DNA of 6,765 nt. It comes from an uncultured Clostridia bacterium. Lineage in GTDB: Bacteria; Bacillota; Clostridia; Oscillospirales; Ruminococcaceae. The notes under the pieces were generated by a model. It was not told where the DNA came from. It did no database searches and saw only the letters and a program-made list of their open reading frames with translations. Where the stretch lies: the NCBI GenBank assembly GCA_947629275.1, contig CANRDG010000098.1:1-6765 (forward strand), in the 5' to 3' direction. A program made the translations under genes and the position numbers. Positions 1 to 6,432 of this stretch are shown here, one piece after another. Numbering within the stretch: position 1 is the first letter of the stretch; each line of letters begins with the position of its first letter.

Positions 1-314
1 TGCAATATAGCTTTTTCCACCGAGATGACTATATCCCCAAGCAAAATAGCGTTGCTTGAATTATCAACGTCAAAACCGTTTTCATCACCCAGCGGAAAAG
101 ACAGAACATCGGTCGGTCTGTCAACATTTCTGTACTCTTTATTCAGCGCGTGTATTTCTTCATTGTCTACAAACGTAACGCTTACCTGCGCATTGTCGTC
201 TATATCTTCAAAAGTAAGCGTCTGCTCACAGCAGCGTTTTATCAGCGCGCGAAGCTGCGGCGTTATCTTATATAACTTTTGTGAATTTGAAAACAACACT
301 TTTGTTTTTCCCAT
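1..314 (-). CDS. ybeY: Endoribonuclease YbeY (rRNA maturation factor), N-terminal part; runs off left edge
   Basis: YbeY is a single-strand-specific, zinc-dependent endoribonuclease of the UPF0054 family, involved in 16S rRNA 3'-end maturation, 70S ribosome quality control and late ribosome assembly in the cytoplasm. The 104 residues visible carry the family signature: an LNKEYR-x-x-D-RPTDVLSFP block at about residues 57-74, then LLGDIVIS at about 91-98. The zinc-binding HGxLHLxGYDH motif would lie beyond the left edge, so catalytic competence cannot be judged. The ATG at 314 is chosen because AGGTG lies 7 nt upstream; that Shine-Dalgarno overlaps the TAG stop of phoH, and only 10 bp separate the genes, which suggests translational coupling. 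The phoH-ybeY pairing is widely conserved, and E. coli YbeZ (PhoH) interacts with YbeY. The identification is firm; only the C-terminal part is missing. Confidence 0.95.
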   Translation of the reverse strand, partial: MGKTKVLFSNSQKLYKITPQLRALIKRCCEQTLTFEDIDDNAQVSVTFVDNEEIHALNKEYRNVDRPTDVLSFPLGDENGFDVDNSSNAILLGDIVISVEKAIL

Positions 315-324
315 ATTCCTGCAC

Positions 325-1278
325 CTATTGATTATAATACTTGTCGTAAGCTTTAATTATATCCTGAACCAGCTTGTGTCTTACAACGTCTTTTTCCGTA
401 AACCTGTTTATAGATATACCCTCAACATTTTTCAAAACCTTTACAGCTTCCACCAGTCCCGACTTTCTCTTGTCAGGCAGGTCTATCTGCGTAATATCGC
501 CTGTTATTACTATCTTGCTGTTAAAGCCAAGACGAGTCAGGAACATTTTCATCTGTTCGGGCGTGGTGTTCTGCGCCTCGTCAAGGATTATAAAGCTGTC
601 ATCAAGCGTTCTGCCGCGCATATAGGCAAGCGGCGCAACTTCAATGCACCCTCTATCCTGTTGGCGTGCAAACGCCTCAGGACCGAGCATATCAAAAAGA
701 GCATCATACAACGGTCTTAAATATGGGTCAACCTTGTTTTGCAGATCTCCGGGCAAAAAGCCCAGCTTCTCCCCTGCCTCGACCGCGGGTCTTGTAAGGA
801 TTATCTTGTTTACCTCATGCGCCCTAAATGCCTTTACAGCCATTGCCACTGCAAGATACGTCTTGCCCGTGCCGGCAGGACCTATGCCTATAACGATAGT
901 ATTTTCTTTAATGCTGCTGATGTACCTTTTCTGCCCGAGGGTTTTCGGCTTTACTATCTTTCCGCCCATGGTGATGCAAATGCCATCGTCACTAAGCTTT
1001 TTCAGCTCGTCCTGCGTGCCGTCGTCCACCATGGAAAGCACATATCTTATAGTCTGCTCATTTATCTGTTCGCCCTTGCCTGCAAGAAAAATGAGCGTTT
1101 CTATAGCCTGCGCAGCCTTGAAAGTATCGTCTTCTTCGCCTGTGATCTTAATATCTCCGTCGCGGTTCACTATCGAAACATTGTATTGCTTTTGTAACAA
1201 CCTGATGTTTTCGTCAAAGCTGCCGTACAGGCTAAGTACCAGTTCGGAGCGCTCAACATTTATTATTCTTTCCGCCAT
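325..1278 (-). CDS. phoH: PhoH family ATPase (PhoH/YbeZ)
   Basis: This is a cytoplasmic PhoH-type P-loop ATPase, a family related to superfamily 1 helicases and linked to RNA metabolism with YbeY. The 317-residue protein has a small N-terminal nucleic-acid-binding-like domain (about residues 5-65), then the ATPase: Walker A GPAGTGKT at 133-140, the LTRPAVEAGEKLGFLPGD block at about 161-178, Walker B FIILDEAQN at 229-237, and a sensor-like TGDITQIDLP at 259-268. The length is normal for the family. I chose the ATG at 1278 because GGTGAT sits 7 nt upstream; an in-frame GTG at 1290 would start inside that ribosome binding site and has none of its own. It lies downstream of yqfD with a 102-bp gap that holds its own promoter candidate, so it can probably be expressed during growth independently of sporulation. 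The exact cellular substrate of PhoH proteins is not settled. Confidence 0.96.
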   Translation of the reverse strand: MAERIINVERSELVLSLYGSFDENIRLLQKQYNVSIVNRDGDIKITGEEDDTFKAAQAIETLIFLAGKGEQINEQTIRYVLSMVDDGTQDELKKLSDDGICITMGGKIVKPKTLGQKRYISSIKENTIVIGIGPAGTGKTYLAVAMAVKAFRAHEVNKIILTRPAVEAGEKLGFLPGDLQNKVDPYLRPLYDALFDMLGPEAFARQQDRGCIEVAPLAYMRGRTLDDSFIILDEAQNTTPEQMKMFLTRLGFNSKIVITGDITQIDLPDKRKSGLVEAVKVLKNVEGISINRFTEKDVVRHKLVQDIIKAYDKYYNQ

Positions 1279-1291
1279 ATCTGTTATCACC

Positions 1292-1303
1292 GTAAAATTT
1301 TAC
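1292..1303. repeat. 12-bp perfect palindrome next to the phoH ribosome binding site
   Basis: GTAAAATTTTAC is perfectly self-complementary and ends one base before the GGTGAT ribosome binding site of phoH. As RNA it could form only a weak 4-bp stem; as DNA it could be a protein-binding site. It is AT-rich, so chance is a real alternative. Confidence 0.3.
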
Positions 1304-1314
1304 AAAATATCCGG

Positions 1315-1324
1315 GCAGTACTGC
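1315..1324. repeat. 10-bp perfect palindrome in the phoH leader
   Basis: GCAGTACTGC is a perfect palindrome about 20 bp downstream of the phoH -10 box, where a repressor could block transcription. It does not match a regulator site I recognise (it is not the GAAC-N4-GTTC type LexA box). Confidence 0.3.
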
Positions 1325-1343
1325 TTGTACCTGTCCAATATAC

Positions 1344-1372
1344 ATTATAACACAACTTTGCGGAAATTAAAA
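1344..1372 (-). promoter_or_regulatory. Candidate sigma-A promoter of phoH (extended -10)
   Basis: On the minus strand, TATAAT at 1349-1344 is preceded by TG one base upstream (TGTTATAAT, an extended -10). The -35 position, 17 bp upstream (TTTTAA, 1372-1367), matches the consensus at only 3 of 6 bases, which an extended -10 can offset. The predicted start near 1337 gives phoH a leader of about 60 nt. This would uncouple phoH-ybeY from the upstream sporulation genes. Confidence 0.55.
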
Positions 1373-1380
1373 GTACCTTT

Positions 1381-2547
1381 TTAAGATTTTTTAGGCAATA
1401 TTATCTGAGTTTCGCCTATTTCACCCTCTGCAACATATGTTACCACTGCTCTTATGCCTGTATCGGTCTTTTCATATTTAACGTCTTTGTCTATTATCTC
1501 GCAGTCTGAAAGAAAATTGCTCTCATAATCTTCAATGTCTTTTTTTATCGCATTTCTTGTTTCTTCCTCATTGCGCACTGTTTCTTTGTATTCATAACTG
1601 TCATATGTCTTGTAAGTTATTCCAACAGGCAGCTGAACGCCTAGAAAATTCCAGTATCTTATGTCCTCGTGCTCGATAAACTTACCCGTGGGCGGCTTTT
1701 TGAAGAAATTTATATCAGTATCAAAAAATCTAAAAAACTTCATTTCTTCAGCGCCTTCATTTATTTCCTTGGAAATAGTCTCATACGGCTCAAAAAATGT
1801 CTGCGTGTCGGTAAATCTGCCCGTTATGCTTGCTTGCGAGTAACGATAACGCAGCTGCCCGAAGCGGTCAATATACTCCCCTGCTATAAGTATCTGCCCT
1901 TTTGCCACACCATCGCCAAGCATAAAATCTATACTTCCGCAAAAAATCTGAAAATCGGTAATTACTGCATCTCTTTTCGCAACAATATTTGCAGGATAGC
2001 GGTTTTCTGTAATATCGGGTTTCGGCGTTGCTTGACTGATATTTATAACTAGTTCGCTGCCGTTTACACGAATACCTGCCCATGCAATGTCGTCTGTCTT
2101 GTCTGTCAGGGCGGTTTCAAGGCTGTGAAGATCTATCTGCGAAAAATGCGTACCGACGTCAATATCAAAGTCTTCAAGAACAGCATTTACCTCTTGCCGC
2201 GTTTTGTAGTCAGCGCCGATTATCCGTATGTGCAGCACAATATTTGAAAGGTAAAACATCACCGCAAGAGAAAAAATAACACCCGCAAGCAGCCCATAGT
2301 GCTTGTAATATCGCTTGCCTTTCACCACCAAACCGTTCTCGCTTAAAATCTCAAGCTGCAAATTGTATTTATCGCACAGTTTCGTTAGCTTTTTAAGCTT
2401 GCCCAGCTCTATGTCACCTGTGATACTGTCTCCAGCATCAGTCATTTCAATGATGCTTATGTTGCTCCGAAGCAGCTCATTTAAAAGTTGATACCGCCTG
2501 TCGCCAACTATCTTTATATGCGCTATACCAATTTTTTCAGTTATCAT
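1381..2547 (-). CDS. yqfD: Sporulation protein YqfD
   Basis: YqfD is a membrane-anchored sporulation protein made in the mother cell under sigma-E in Bacillus subtilis; its molecular function is not established. The 388-residue product has a cytoplasmic N-terminal domain (about 1-82), one hydrophobic membrane segment (about 84-105), a POTRA-like stretch starting IRIIGADYKTRQEV (about 107-170), and the typical PANIVAKRDAVITDFQ ... GDGVAKGQILIAGE region (about 185-224), which resembles a small beta-barrel or lipoyl-like fold. The rest is an acidic, probably extracytoplasmic C-terminal region. Its ATG overlaps the TGA of yqfC in an ATGA arrangement; the ribosome binding site is weak (AGAG-type purines within yqfC), so translation is probably coupled. 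Length and domain order are usual for the family. The identification is confident from the membrane segment, the conserved middle block and the yqfC-yqfD-phoH order. Confidence 0.93.
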   Translation of the reverse strand: MITEKIGIAHIKIVGDRRYQLLNELLRSNISIIEMTDAGDSITGDIELGKLKKLTKLCDKYNLQLEILSENGLVVKGKRYYKHYGLLAGVIFSLAVMFYLSNIVLHIRIIGADYKTRQEVNAVLEDFDIDVGTHFSQIDLHSLETALTDKTDDIAWAGIRVNGSELVINISQATPKPDITENRYPANIVAKRDAVITDFQIFCGSIDFMLGDGVAKGQILIAGEYIDRFGQLRYRYSQASITGRFTDTQTFFEPYETISKEINEGAEEMKFFRFFDTDINFFKKPPTGKFIEHEDIRYWNFLGVQLPVGITYKTYDSYEYKETVRNEEETRNAIKKDIEDYESNFLSDCEIIDKDVKYEKTDTGIRAVVTYVAEGEIGETQIILPKKS

Positions 2548-2810
2548 ACTCTGCTGCTCTTTCTCGTAACATTTACGCTGTTTATTCTGCCCTCTACCAG
2601 CATAGATGTATTTGTATAGTTCGTCACTTTAAGTTCGCTGCCCCAAATCTCAACGTCGTTTTCTTTTGTAGATACCCTGACCATTATTTCATTACATTCG
2701 TTAATAGATCTGCAATTTTCAACCAAAACACTGCTGTCGTCTATAATGCTTATGTACGAATTAAGACACAGCATTTCTTTAAAAACGGTTTTCTTTTTTG
2801 TGCCTTTCAT
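2544..2810 (-). CDS. yqfC: Sporulation protein YqfC (YabP/YqfC family)
   Basis: This small 88-residue protein belongs to the YabP/YqfC family, whose members act in the mother cell during spore formation. The basic N-terminus is followed by a compact beta-rich domain with the family pattern: VLVENCRSINECNEIMVRVSTKENDVEIWGSEL read in order across about residues 28-60 (the IEN...I..Y....I.V.TK...I.I.G..L pattern), then MLVEGRINSV at about 70-79. The ATG at 2810 has AAGGGG 7 nt upstream. It is the first gene of the minus-strand unit and overlaps yqfD by 4 bp. A sigma-E-like promoter lies about 30 nt further upstream. The family has no known enzymatic activity; YqfC probably acts with YqfD at the forespore membrane, but that is inference from their constant pairing. 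Confidence 0.9.
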   Translation of the reverse strand: MKGTKKKTVFKEMLCLNSYISIIDDSSVLVENCRSINECNEIMVRVSTKENDVEIWGSELKVTNYTNTSMLVEGRINSVNVTRKSSRV

Positions 2811-2847
2811 AAAAACGCCCCTTTTATATTTTGTCTTACCAATACTA

Positions 2848-2874
2848 ATTATATTGTTTTTTTCTTTGTCATAT
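2848..2874 (-). promoter_or_regulatory. Candidate sigma-E promoter of yqfC-yqfD
   Basis: On the minus strand, a -35 of GTATATG (around 2876-2870) is followed, 14 nt further on, by AATATAAT (2855-2848). Measured against the sigma-E consensus KMATATT-N14/15-CATACAMT, the -10 matches 6 of 8 positions and the spacing is right. The start would fall near 2841, about 30 nt ahead of the yqfC ATG. The TATAAT inside it could also be a sigma-A -10, but no -35 stands at the correct distance (ATGACA is only 13 bp away). AT-richness lowers the weight of this match. Confidence 0.4.
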
Positions 2875-2877
2875 ACA
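2851..2877 (+). promoter_or_regulatory. Candidate sigma-E promoter of ylbJ
   Basis: On the plus strand, ATATT at 2851-2855 is followed after 14 nt by CATATACA at 2870-2877. This agrees with the sigma-E form ATATT-N14-CATACAMT at all five -35 core bases and 6 of 8 -10 bases. The start would be near 2884, about 25 nt before the ylbJ ATG. ylbJ belongs to the sigma-E regulon in B. subtilis, which supports the call. Confidence 0.5.
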
Positions 2878-2909
2878 TATGGGTAGATACAAACTTTGGG
2901 GGTAGTCTT

Positions 2910-3935
2910 ATGAAAAAGCTTTTTGGGGCGCTTGCGGCAATAACTGCTGTTGTATTTATTATTGCATATATTTCAGATATTACAGCTGCCGTATTGACTG
3001 CCATTGAAAGATGTTTAAACGTTATAATTCCGTCGCTTTTTATAATGATGGTGCTTTCGCGTTATATCGTTTCCAAAAGGCTTTTTGAGCCGCTTGAAAA
3101 GCTTATGTATCTGCCGTCAAAACTGCTGGGCTTCTCGCCAAGGCTTATGACAGTCTTCATTTTAAGCAACATAGGCGGCTACCCTATCGGTGCATCTATG
3201 CTTTCACAAATGAAAGCCAGCGGCGAAATAACTTCAAAACAAGCCGAAGTATGCGCATCTTACTGCTTTTGCTCAGGACCTGCTTTCCTTGTAGGCGCGG
3301 TGGGTCTGTGTGTTTATGGCAGCAAAAGTATTGGATATATGATGTTTCTTTCATGCGTGCTTGCAAATCTGGCGGCGTGCATAATATATAACAGGGTGTT
3401 CGGCATAAGCAGAGCGGCGTTGCAAGGCAGCAAAAGTACACAGAACACTTATACAATTACAGATGCAATATCAGACAGCGGAAAAGCGATGTTTTCAATG
3501 TGCGCCGTGATAGTTTCATTCAGCGCTGTAACTGTCGTTTTGCAAAAAGCCTGCACCGCATTTGGCATTGACTCAACGCTTTTAACGCCTATCTTTGAAA
3601 TTACAAATGTGACTGCATTTTCAGGGGCAAAACTTTCGCTTCTCCCCTACTCTGCCGTGCTGGTATCGTTCGGGGGCTTGTGCGTGTGGCTGCAAAATGC
3701 CTCGCTTATTAAAAAAAGTTTTTCAATACTAAAAACTCTTTTGCTCAGAATACCCATTTCTGTTCTCAGCGGCATAATTTTTAAGGGCATTTATAGCACT
3801 TTTTCAGACCGATATATGGCTTCAGGTGCAGAACTTGGCGGACTAGTTGTCAATATAGACAATTTTGCGCCGTCAATTTGTCTAATAATAATGATATTTA
3901 TGATACTTAATAAAAAAAGACTAGCATTTCAGTAA
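2910..3935 (+). CDS. ylbJ: Sporulation integral membrane protein YlbJ (SpoVV), nucleoside-recognition/Gate fold
   Basis: YlbJ, renamed SpoVV in B. subtilis, is a polytopic mother-cell protein needed to move dipicolinic acid across the outer forespore membrane; without it spores lack heat resistance. The 341-residue product is strongly hydrophobic, with segments at about residues 3-21, 24-50, 78-96, 118-135, 140-160, 194-212, 245-262, 275-294 and 318-334. Family landmarks visible are PSLFIMMVLS (41-50), the SNIGGYPIGA loop (86-95), SGPAFLVGAVG (122-132), EITN (230-233) and SFGGLCVWLQ (253-262). The ATG at 2910 has GGGGG 7 nt upstream. It is somewhat shorter than the roughly 400-residue Bacillus protein but both Gate-like halves appear present. 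It is divergent from yqfC and sits behind a sigma-E-like promoter, so all three sporulation genes may be co-expressed. Transport of dipicolinate in this organism is inferred from the family. Confidence 0.88.
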   Translation: MKKLFGALAAITAVVFIIAYISDITAAVLTAIERCLNVIIPSLFIMMVLSRYIVSKRLFEPLEKLMYLPSKLLGFSPRLMTVFILSNIGGYPIGASMLSQMKASGEITSKQAEVCASYCFCSGPAFLVGAVGLCVYGSKSIGYMMFLSCVLANLAACIIYNRVFGISRAALQGSKSTQNTYTITDAISDSGKAMFSMCAVIVSFSAVTVVLQKACTAFGIDSTLLTPIFEITNVTAFSGAKLSLLPYSAVLVSFGGLCVWLQNASLIKKSFSILKTLLLRIPISVLSGIIFKGIYSTFSDRYMASGAELGGLVVNIDNFAPSICLIIMIFMILNKKRLAFQ

Positions 3936-3941
3936 AAAGTG

Positions 3942-3950
3942 TGGTATAAT
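3942..3950 (+). promoter_or_regulatory. Extended -10 promoter of the small four-cysteine protein gene
   Basis: TGGTATAAT (TG-N-TATAAT) begins 7 bp after the ylbJ stop codon. No good -35 is present: the hexamer 18 bp upstream (CTAGCA, in the ylbJ coding end) matches 3 of 6. The predicted start near 3957 gives a leader of about 34 nt before the ATG at 3991. The gene is therefore probably expressed independently of ylbJ. Confidence 0.6.
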
Positions 3951-3990
3951 TATTACGTAGAATGAATTCTAATATGAAAGGGTGTCAGTT

Positions 3991-4203
3991 ATGGCAAAGA
4001 AAACATACTTTGGAAACAATATTCAGCCGTCATGCTCTTACTGCGTTTATGGCAACAGAGCTAAAGAGGGTAACAAAGTCCTCTGCGAGAAACAAGGTCT
4101 GGTTGCAGGAGATTACAGCTGTAAGAAATGGGAGTACGATCCTATAAAGCGCGTTCCTAAGAAACAGCTCACCATTCCTAATCAGGAAGACGATATAATC
4201 TGA
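3991..4203 (+). CDS. Small four-cysteine protein, probable zinc-ribbon-like, function unknown
   Basis: This 70-residue protein has four cysteines at 15, 18, 32 and 44 (CX2C-X13-C-X11-C), a spacing suited to binding one zinc ion. The C-terminal half contains SCKKWEYDPIKRVPKK (43-58), a sC(r/k)kf.YDP.KR.P-type ending that I recall from short conserved hypothetical proteins of Clostridia, although I cannot name a characterised member. There is no signal peptide or membrane segment, so it should be cytoplasmic; the basic 45-58 stretch would permit nucleic-acid contact, which is speculation. The ATG at 3991 has AAAGGGTG 6 nt upstream. An in-frame GTG at 3982 lies inside that ribosome binding site and is rejected. 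The gene has its own extended -10 promoter and ends at a strong hairpin, so it looks like a single-gene unit that is not necessarily linked to sporulation. Confidence 0.82.
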   Translation: MAKKTYFGNNIQPSCSYCVYGNRAKEGNKVLCEKQGLVAGDYSCKKWEYDPIKRVPKKQLTIPNQEDDII

Positions 4204-4218
4204 TCATCTGCAAAAAAT

Positions 4219-4255
4219 ATCCCATTTGCCACTAGCGACAAATGGGATTTTCTTT
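4219..4255. terminator. Bidirectional intrinsic terminator between convergent genes
   Basis: ATCCCATTTG (4219-4228) and CAAATGGGAT (4239-4248) form a perfect 10-bp stem with a 10-nt loop. On the plus strand it runs into TTTTCTTT (4248-4255), 15 nt after the stop of the four-cysteine gene. On the minus strand it is followed by ATTTTTTG, about 30 nt after the GH3 stop. Both convergent genes can therefore end here. Confidence 0.9.
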
Positions 4256-4277
4256 AATTGAATTTTTTGCAGTTATT

Positions 4278-6359
4278 TTACTGCTTGTAAGCTATGTCTA
4301 TCGAAAGGCAGCCGCTGCCGTCGAGAGATTCGCTTAATTTGTCAGGCTGATGTGTGCCTGCATACAAGGTGAACTGCTCGGAGCGCACCTTTCTCACGCC
4401 CTGCTCGTCAACAGAAGTAAAGGCCTTTGGCGGAACAGGGATAGAAACTATCTTAGACTCCCCCGCTTTCAGTGATACACGCTTGAAGCCGCAAAGGCTG
4501 TGGCGCGGCACTGCACATTCGCAGCTGTCTTTTATGTATATCTGAATAACATCTTCGGTATCGTATTCGCCCTCGTTTGAGACCTTGACAAGCGCGTTTC
4601 CGTCCGTATATTTAAGTTCTGAACAGATAATGCGAGAGTAATTAAGACCATATCCGAACGGGTAAAGTATGTTGTCTGAAGTATAGCGATATGTTCTGTT
4701 TTTCATAGAATAATCGGTGAAATCGGGAAGGTCATCGGCGGTCTTGTAGAATGTCACAGGCAGCTTTCCCGACGGAGATATTTTGCCGAGAAGTATCTTT
4801 GCAAGTGCAATTCCGCCCTCAGAGCCGGGATACCATGCGTGCAGCAGAGCATCAACGTCCTGCTCGATGTTCAGCGCGCTTCCTGCCGCACAAACAACTA
4901 TTACAGGCTTGCCGACCTTTTTCACTTCTTCAAGAAGCATGCGCTGACTTTCAGGCAGCCGCAGGTCGTTTTTGTCGCCCGAAGAAAACTCGTTGCCTGT
5001 GTCGCCCTCTTCGCCCTCGATAGTTGCATCGAGACCGAGGCAAAGAATTGAAACATCACTGTGCTTTGCGGCTGCAACCGCTTCGGCTATCCTGTCGTTT
5101 TTCTGCGCAAGACCCGAAACTCTGTCTTTGTAAAGGTGGCAGCCCTCAGCGTAGATCACTCTACCGTCAAAATTGTCCTGCAATCCAAGAAGGAATGTAT
5201 TATACTTGTCGGCAGTGCCATTATAGTTGCCCTCAAGAGCGGCAAAGCTGTTTGCATTAGGACCTATGACCGCAATCGTTTTTACATTTCTGCCAAGCGG
5301 CAGTACACCGTTGTTTTTAAGAAGAACTATTGATTTTTCTGCACATTCCAGCGATACCTCCTTGTGCTCGTTGCAAGCTACAACTTCATAGGGTATATCG
5401 TCATATTCCGTACCGCCGTCAAACATACCAAGGCGAATGCGCGTTCTCATAGCGTGAACACAAGCGTTGCTTATGTCTTCTTCCGATATCATGCCGTATT
5501 CATATGCGTCAAGCACATTTTCATAAGTGCAGCCGCAGTTTACATCACAGCCCGATTTAAGAGCCAGAGCTACCGATTCTATAGGCGACTTTGTAACTTT
5601 ATGATGTTCGTGAAAATCTCGTATTGCCCAGCAGTCTGAAACAAAATAGCCGTCAAAGCCCCATTTATCGAGCTTTTCTACAAAAAAACTGTTAGCGCAG
5701 GCAGGTTCGCCGTTTACACGGTTGTACGCGCCCATAACGCTTTCAACTTTTGCATCTTTTACAAGAGCTTCAAAAGCCGGCAGATAGGTTTCCTCCATAT
5801 CCTTAGGCGTTACTACTGCGTCAAACTCGTGTCGCAGGCTTTCTGGACCGCTGTGAACGGCCATATGCTTTGCACAGGCAGCCACTTTAAGAACATTTCC
5901 GTTTCCTTGCAGACCGCGAACATATGCTTTGCCGCATTCAGCGGTCAAAAACGGGTCTTCACCGTAAGTTTCGTGTCCCCTGCCCCAGCGCGGATCGCGG
6001 AAAATGTTTATATTCGGCGCCCAGATAGTCAGGCCCTTGTAAATATCCCTGTCGCCGTATTTGGTGTATTCGTTGTACTTAGCGCGCGCCTCAGTAGAAG
6101 TAATATCTCCTGCTTTTTCAATAAGCTCGGTGTCAAACGTTGCCGCCATACCTATAGCCTGCGGAAACATAGTCGCCACGCCGGAACGCGCCAGACCGTG
6201 CAGACCCTCGTTCCACCAGTTATATTCGGGAATGTCAAGTCTTTCTATCGCAGGGGCATCAAATCTCAGCTGTGAAGCCTGCTCTGCGATGTTCATTTCA
6301 TCAACAAGCGCTTCCGCCCTGTCCTGCGCGGACAAGTTTTTGTTCATATAATCTTTCAT
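4278..6359 (-). CDS. Glycoside hydrolase family 3 beta-glycosidase (beta-glucosidase/beta-xylosidase type), intracellular
   Basis: A 693-residue retaining exo-glycosidase that should release terminal beta-linked sugars from oligosaccharides. The N-terminal TIM barrel (about 15-315) shows YNWWNEGLHG (46-55), RDPRWGRGHETYGEDP (121-136), the AKH pair (163-165) and the nucleophile motif GYFVSDCWAIRDF (237-249), with Asp242 as predicted nucleophile. The alpha/beta sandwich (about 340-540) contains ECAEKSIVLLKN, AVIGPNAN, and the acidic cluster E448/E450/E451, among which the acid/base is expected. PFGYGLNYS (567-575) leads into a fibronectin-III-like C-terminal domain (about 580-690). No signal peptide is present, so it acts on imported oligosaccharides. 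The SDCWAI motif and WNEGLHG are common to GH3 xylosidase and some glucosidase branches, so glucose, xylose or arabinose specificity cannot be settled here. The ATG at 6359 has AAAGGA 8 nt upstream; a TTG at 6380 precedes that site and is rejected. It is a single-gene unit with its own promoter and a shared terminator. Confidence 0.94.
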   Translation of the reverse strand: MKDYMNKNLSAQDRAEALVDEMNIAEQASQLRFDAPAIERLDIPEYNWWNEGLHGLARSGVATMFPQAIGMAATFDTELIEKAGDITSTEARAKYNEYTKYGDRDIYKGLTIWAPNINIFRDPRWGRGHETYGEDPFLTAECGKAYVRGLQGNGNVLKVAACAKHMAVHSGPESLRHEFDAVVTPKDMEETYLPAFEALVKDAKVESVMGAYNRVNGEPACANSFFVEKLDKWGFDGYFVSDCWAIRDFHEHHKVTKSPIESVALALKSGCDVNCGCTYENVLDAYEYGMISEEDISNACVHAMRTRIRLGMFDGGTEYDDIPYEVVACNEHKEVSLECAEKSIVLLKNNGVLPLGRNVKTIAVIGPNANSFAALEGNYNGTADKYNTFLLGLQDNFDGRVIYAEGCHLYKDRVSGLAQKNDRIAEAVAAAKHSDVSILCLGLDATIEGEEGDTGNEFSSGDKNDLRLPESQRMLLEEVKKVGKPVIVVCAAGSALNIEQDVDALLHAWYPGSEGGIALAKILLGKISPSGKLPVTFYKTADDLPDFTDYSMKNRTYRYTSDNILYPFGYGLNYSRIICSELKYTDGNALVKVSNEGEYDTEDVIQIYIKDSCECAVPRHSLCGFKRVSLKAGESKIVSIPVPPKAFTSVDEQGVRKVRSEQFTLYAGTHQPDKLSESLDGSGCLSIDIAYKQ

Positions 6360-6403
6360 ATTTAATATCCTTTCAAGCAAATTTATTTTAGCCGTATGCG
6401 TTT

Positions 6404-6432
6404 ATTATACCATATTGAAAACTTACTTTCAA
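6404..6432 (-). promoter_or_regulatory. Strong sigma-A promoter of the GH3 gene
   Basis: On the minus strand, TTGAAA at 6432-6427 (5 of 6 against TTGACA), a 17-bp spacer and TATAAT at 6409-6404 form a near-consensus promoter, with TG one base before the -10 (TGGTATAAT). The start would be near 6397, giving a leader of about 38 nt. No catabolite-responsive element of the usual TGWAANCGNTNWCA form is visible around it. Confidence 0.82.

Noticed and set aside
25..1384. Several plus-strand open frames (for example 25-720, 644-1384 and 739-1197)
   Set aside because: They lie antisense to ybeY and phoH, whose protein motifs are unmistakable; their translations have no recognisable domains.
1376..1388. 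Small AAAAG-GTA-CTTTT hairpin at the yqfD end as a terminator
   Set aside because: The stem is only 5 AT-rich base pairs with a 3-nt loop, too weak for intrinsic termination.
1661..2279. Plus-strand frames and a minus-strand frame (1868-2083) inside yqfD
   Set aside because: They overlap the well-supported yqfD frame and have compositionally unnatural sequences with no independent start signal.
3962..4147. A 61-codon plus-strand frame overlapping the four-cysteine gene
   Set aside because: It is in a different frame, lacks a ribosome binding site, and starts inside the leader; the 3991 frame has a good site and a conserved-looking cysteine pattern.
4354..6351. Plus-strand frames antisense to GH3
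   Set aside because: GH3 is complete with all expected motifs on the minus strand; the antisense frames follow from its codon pattern.
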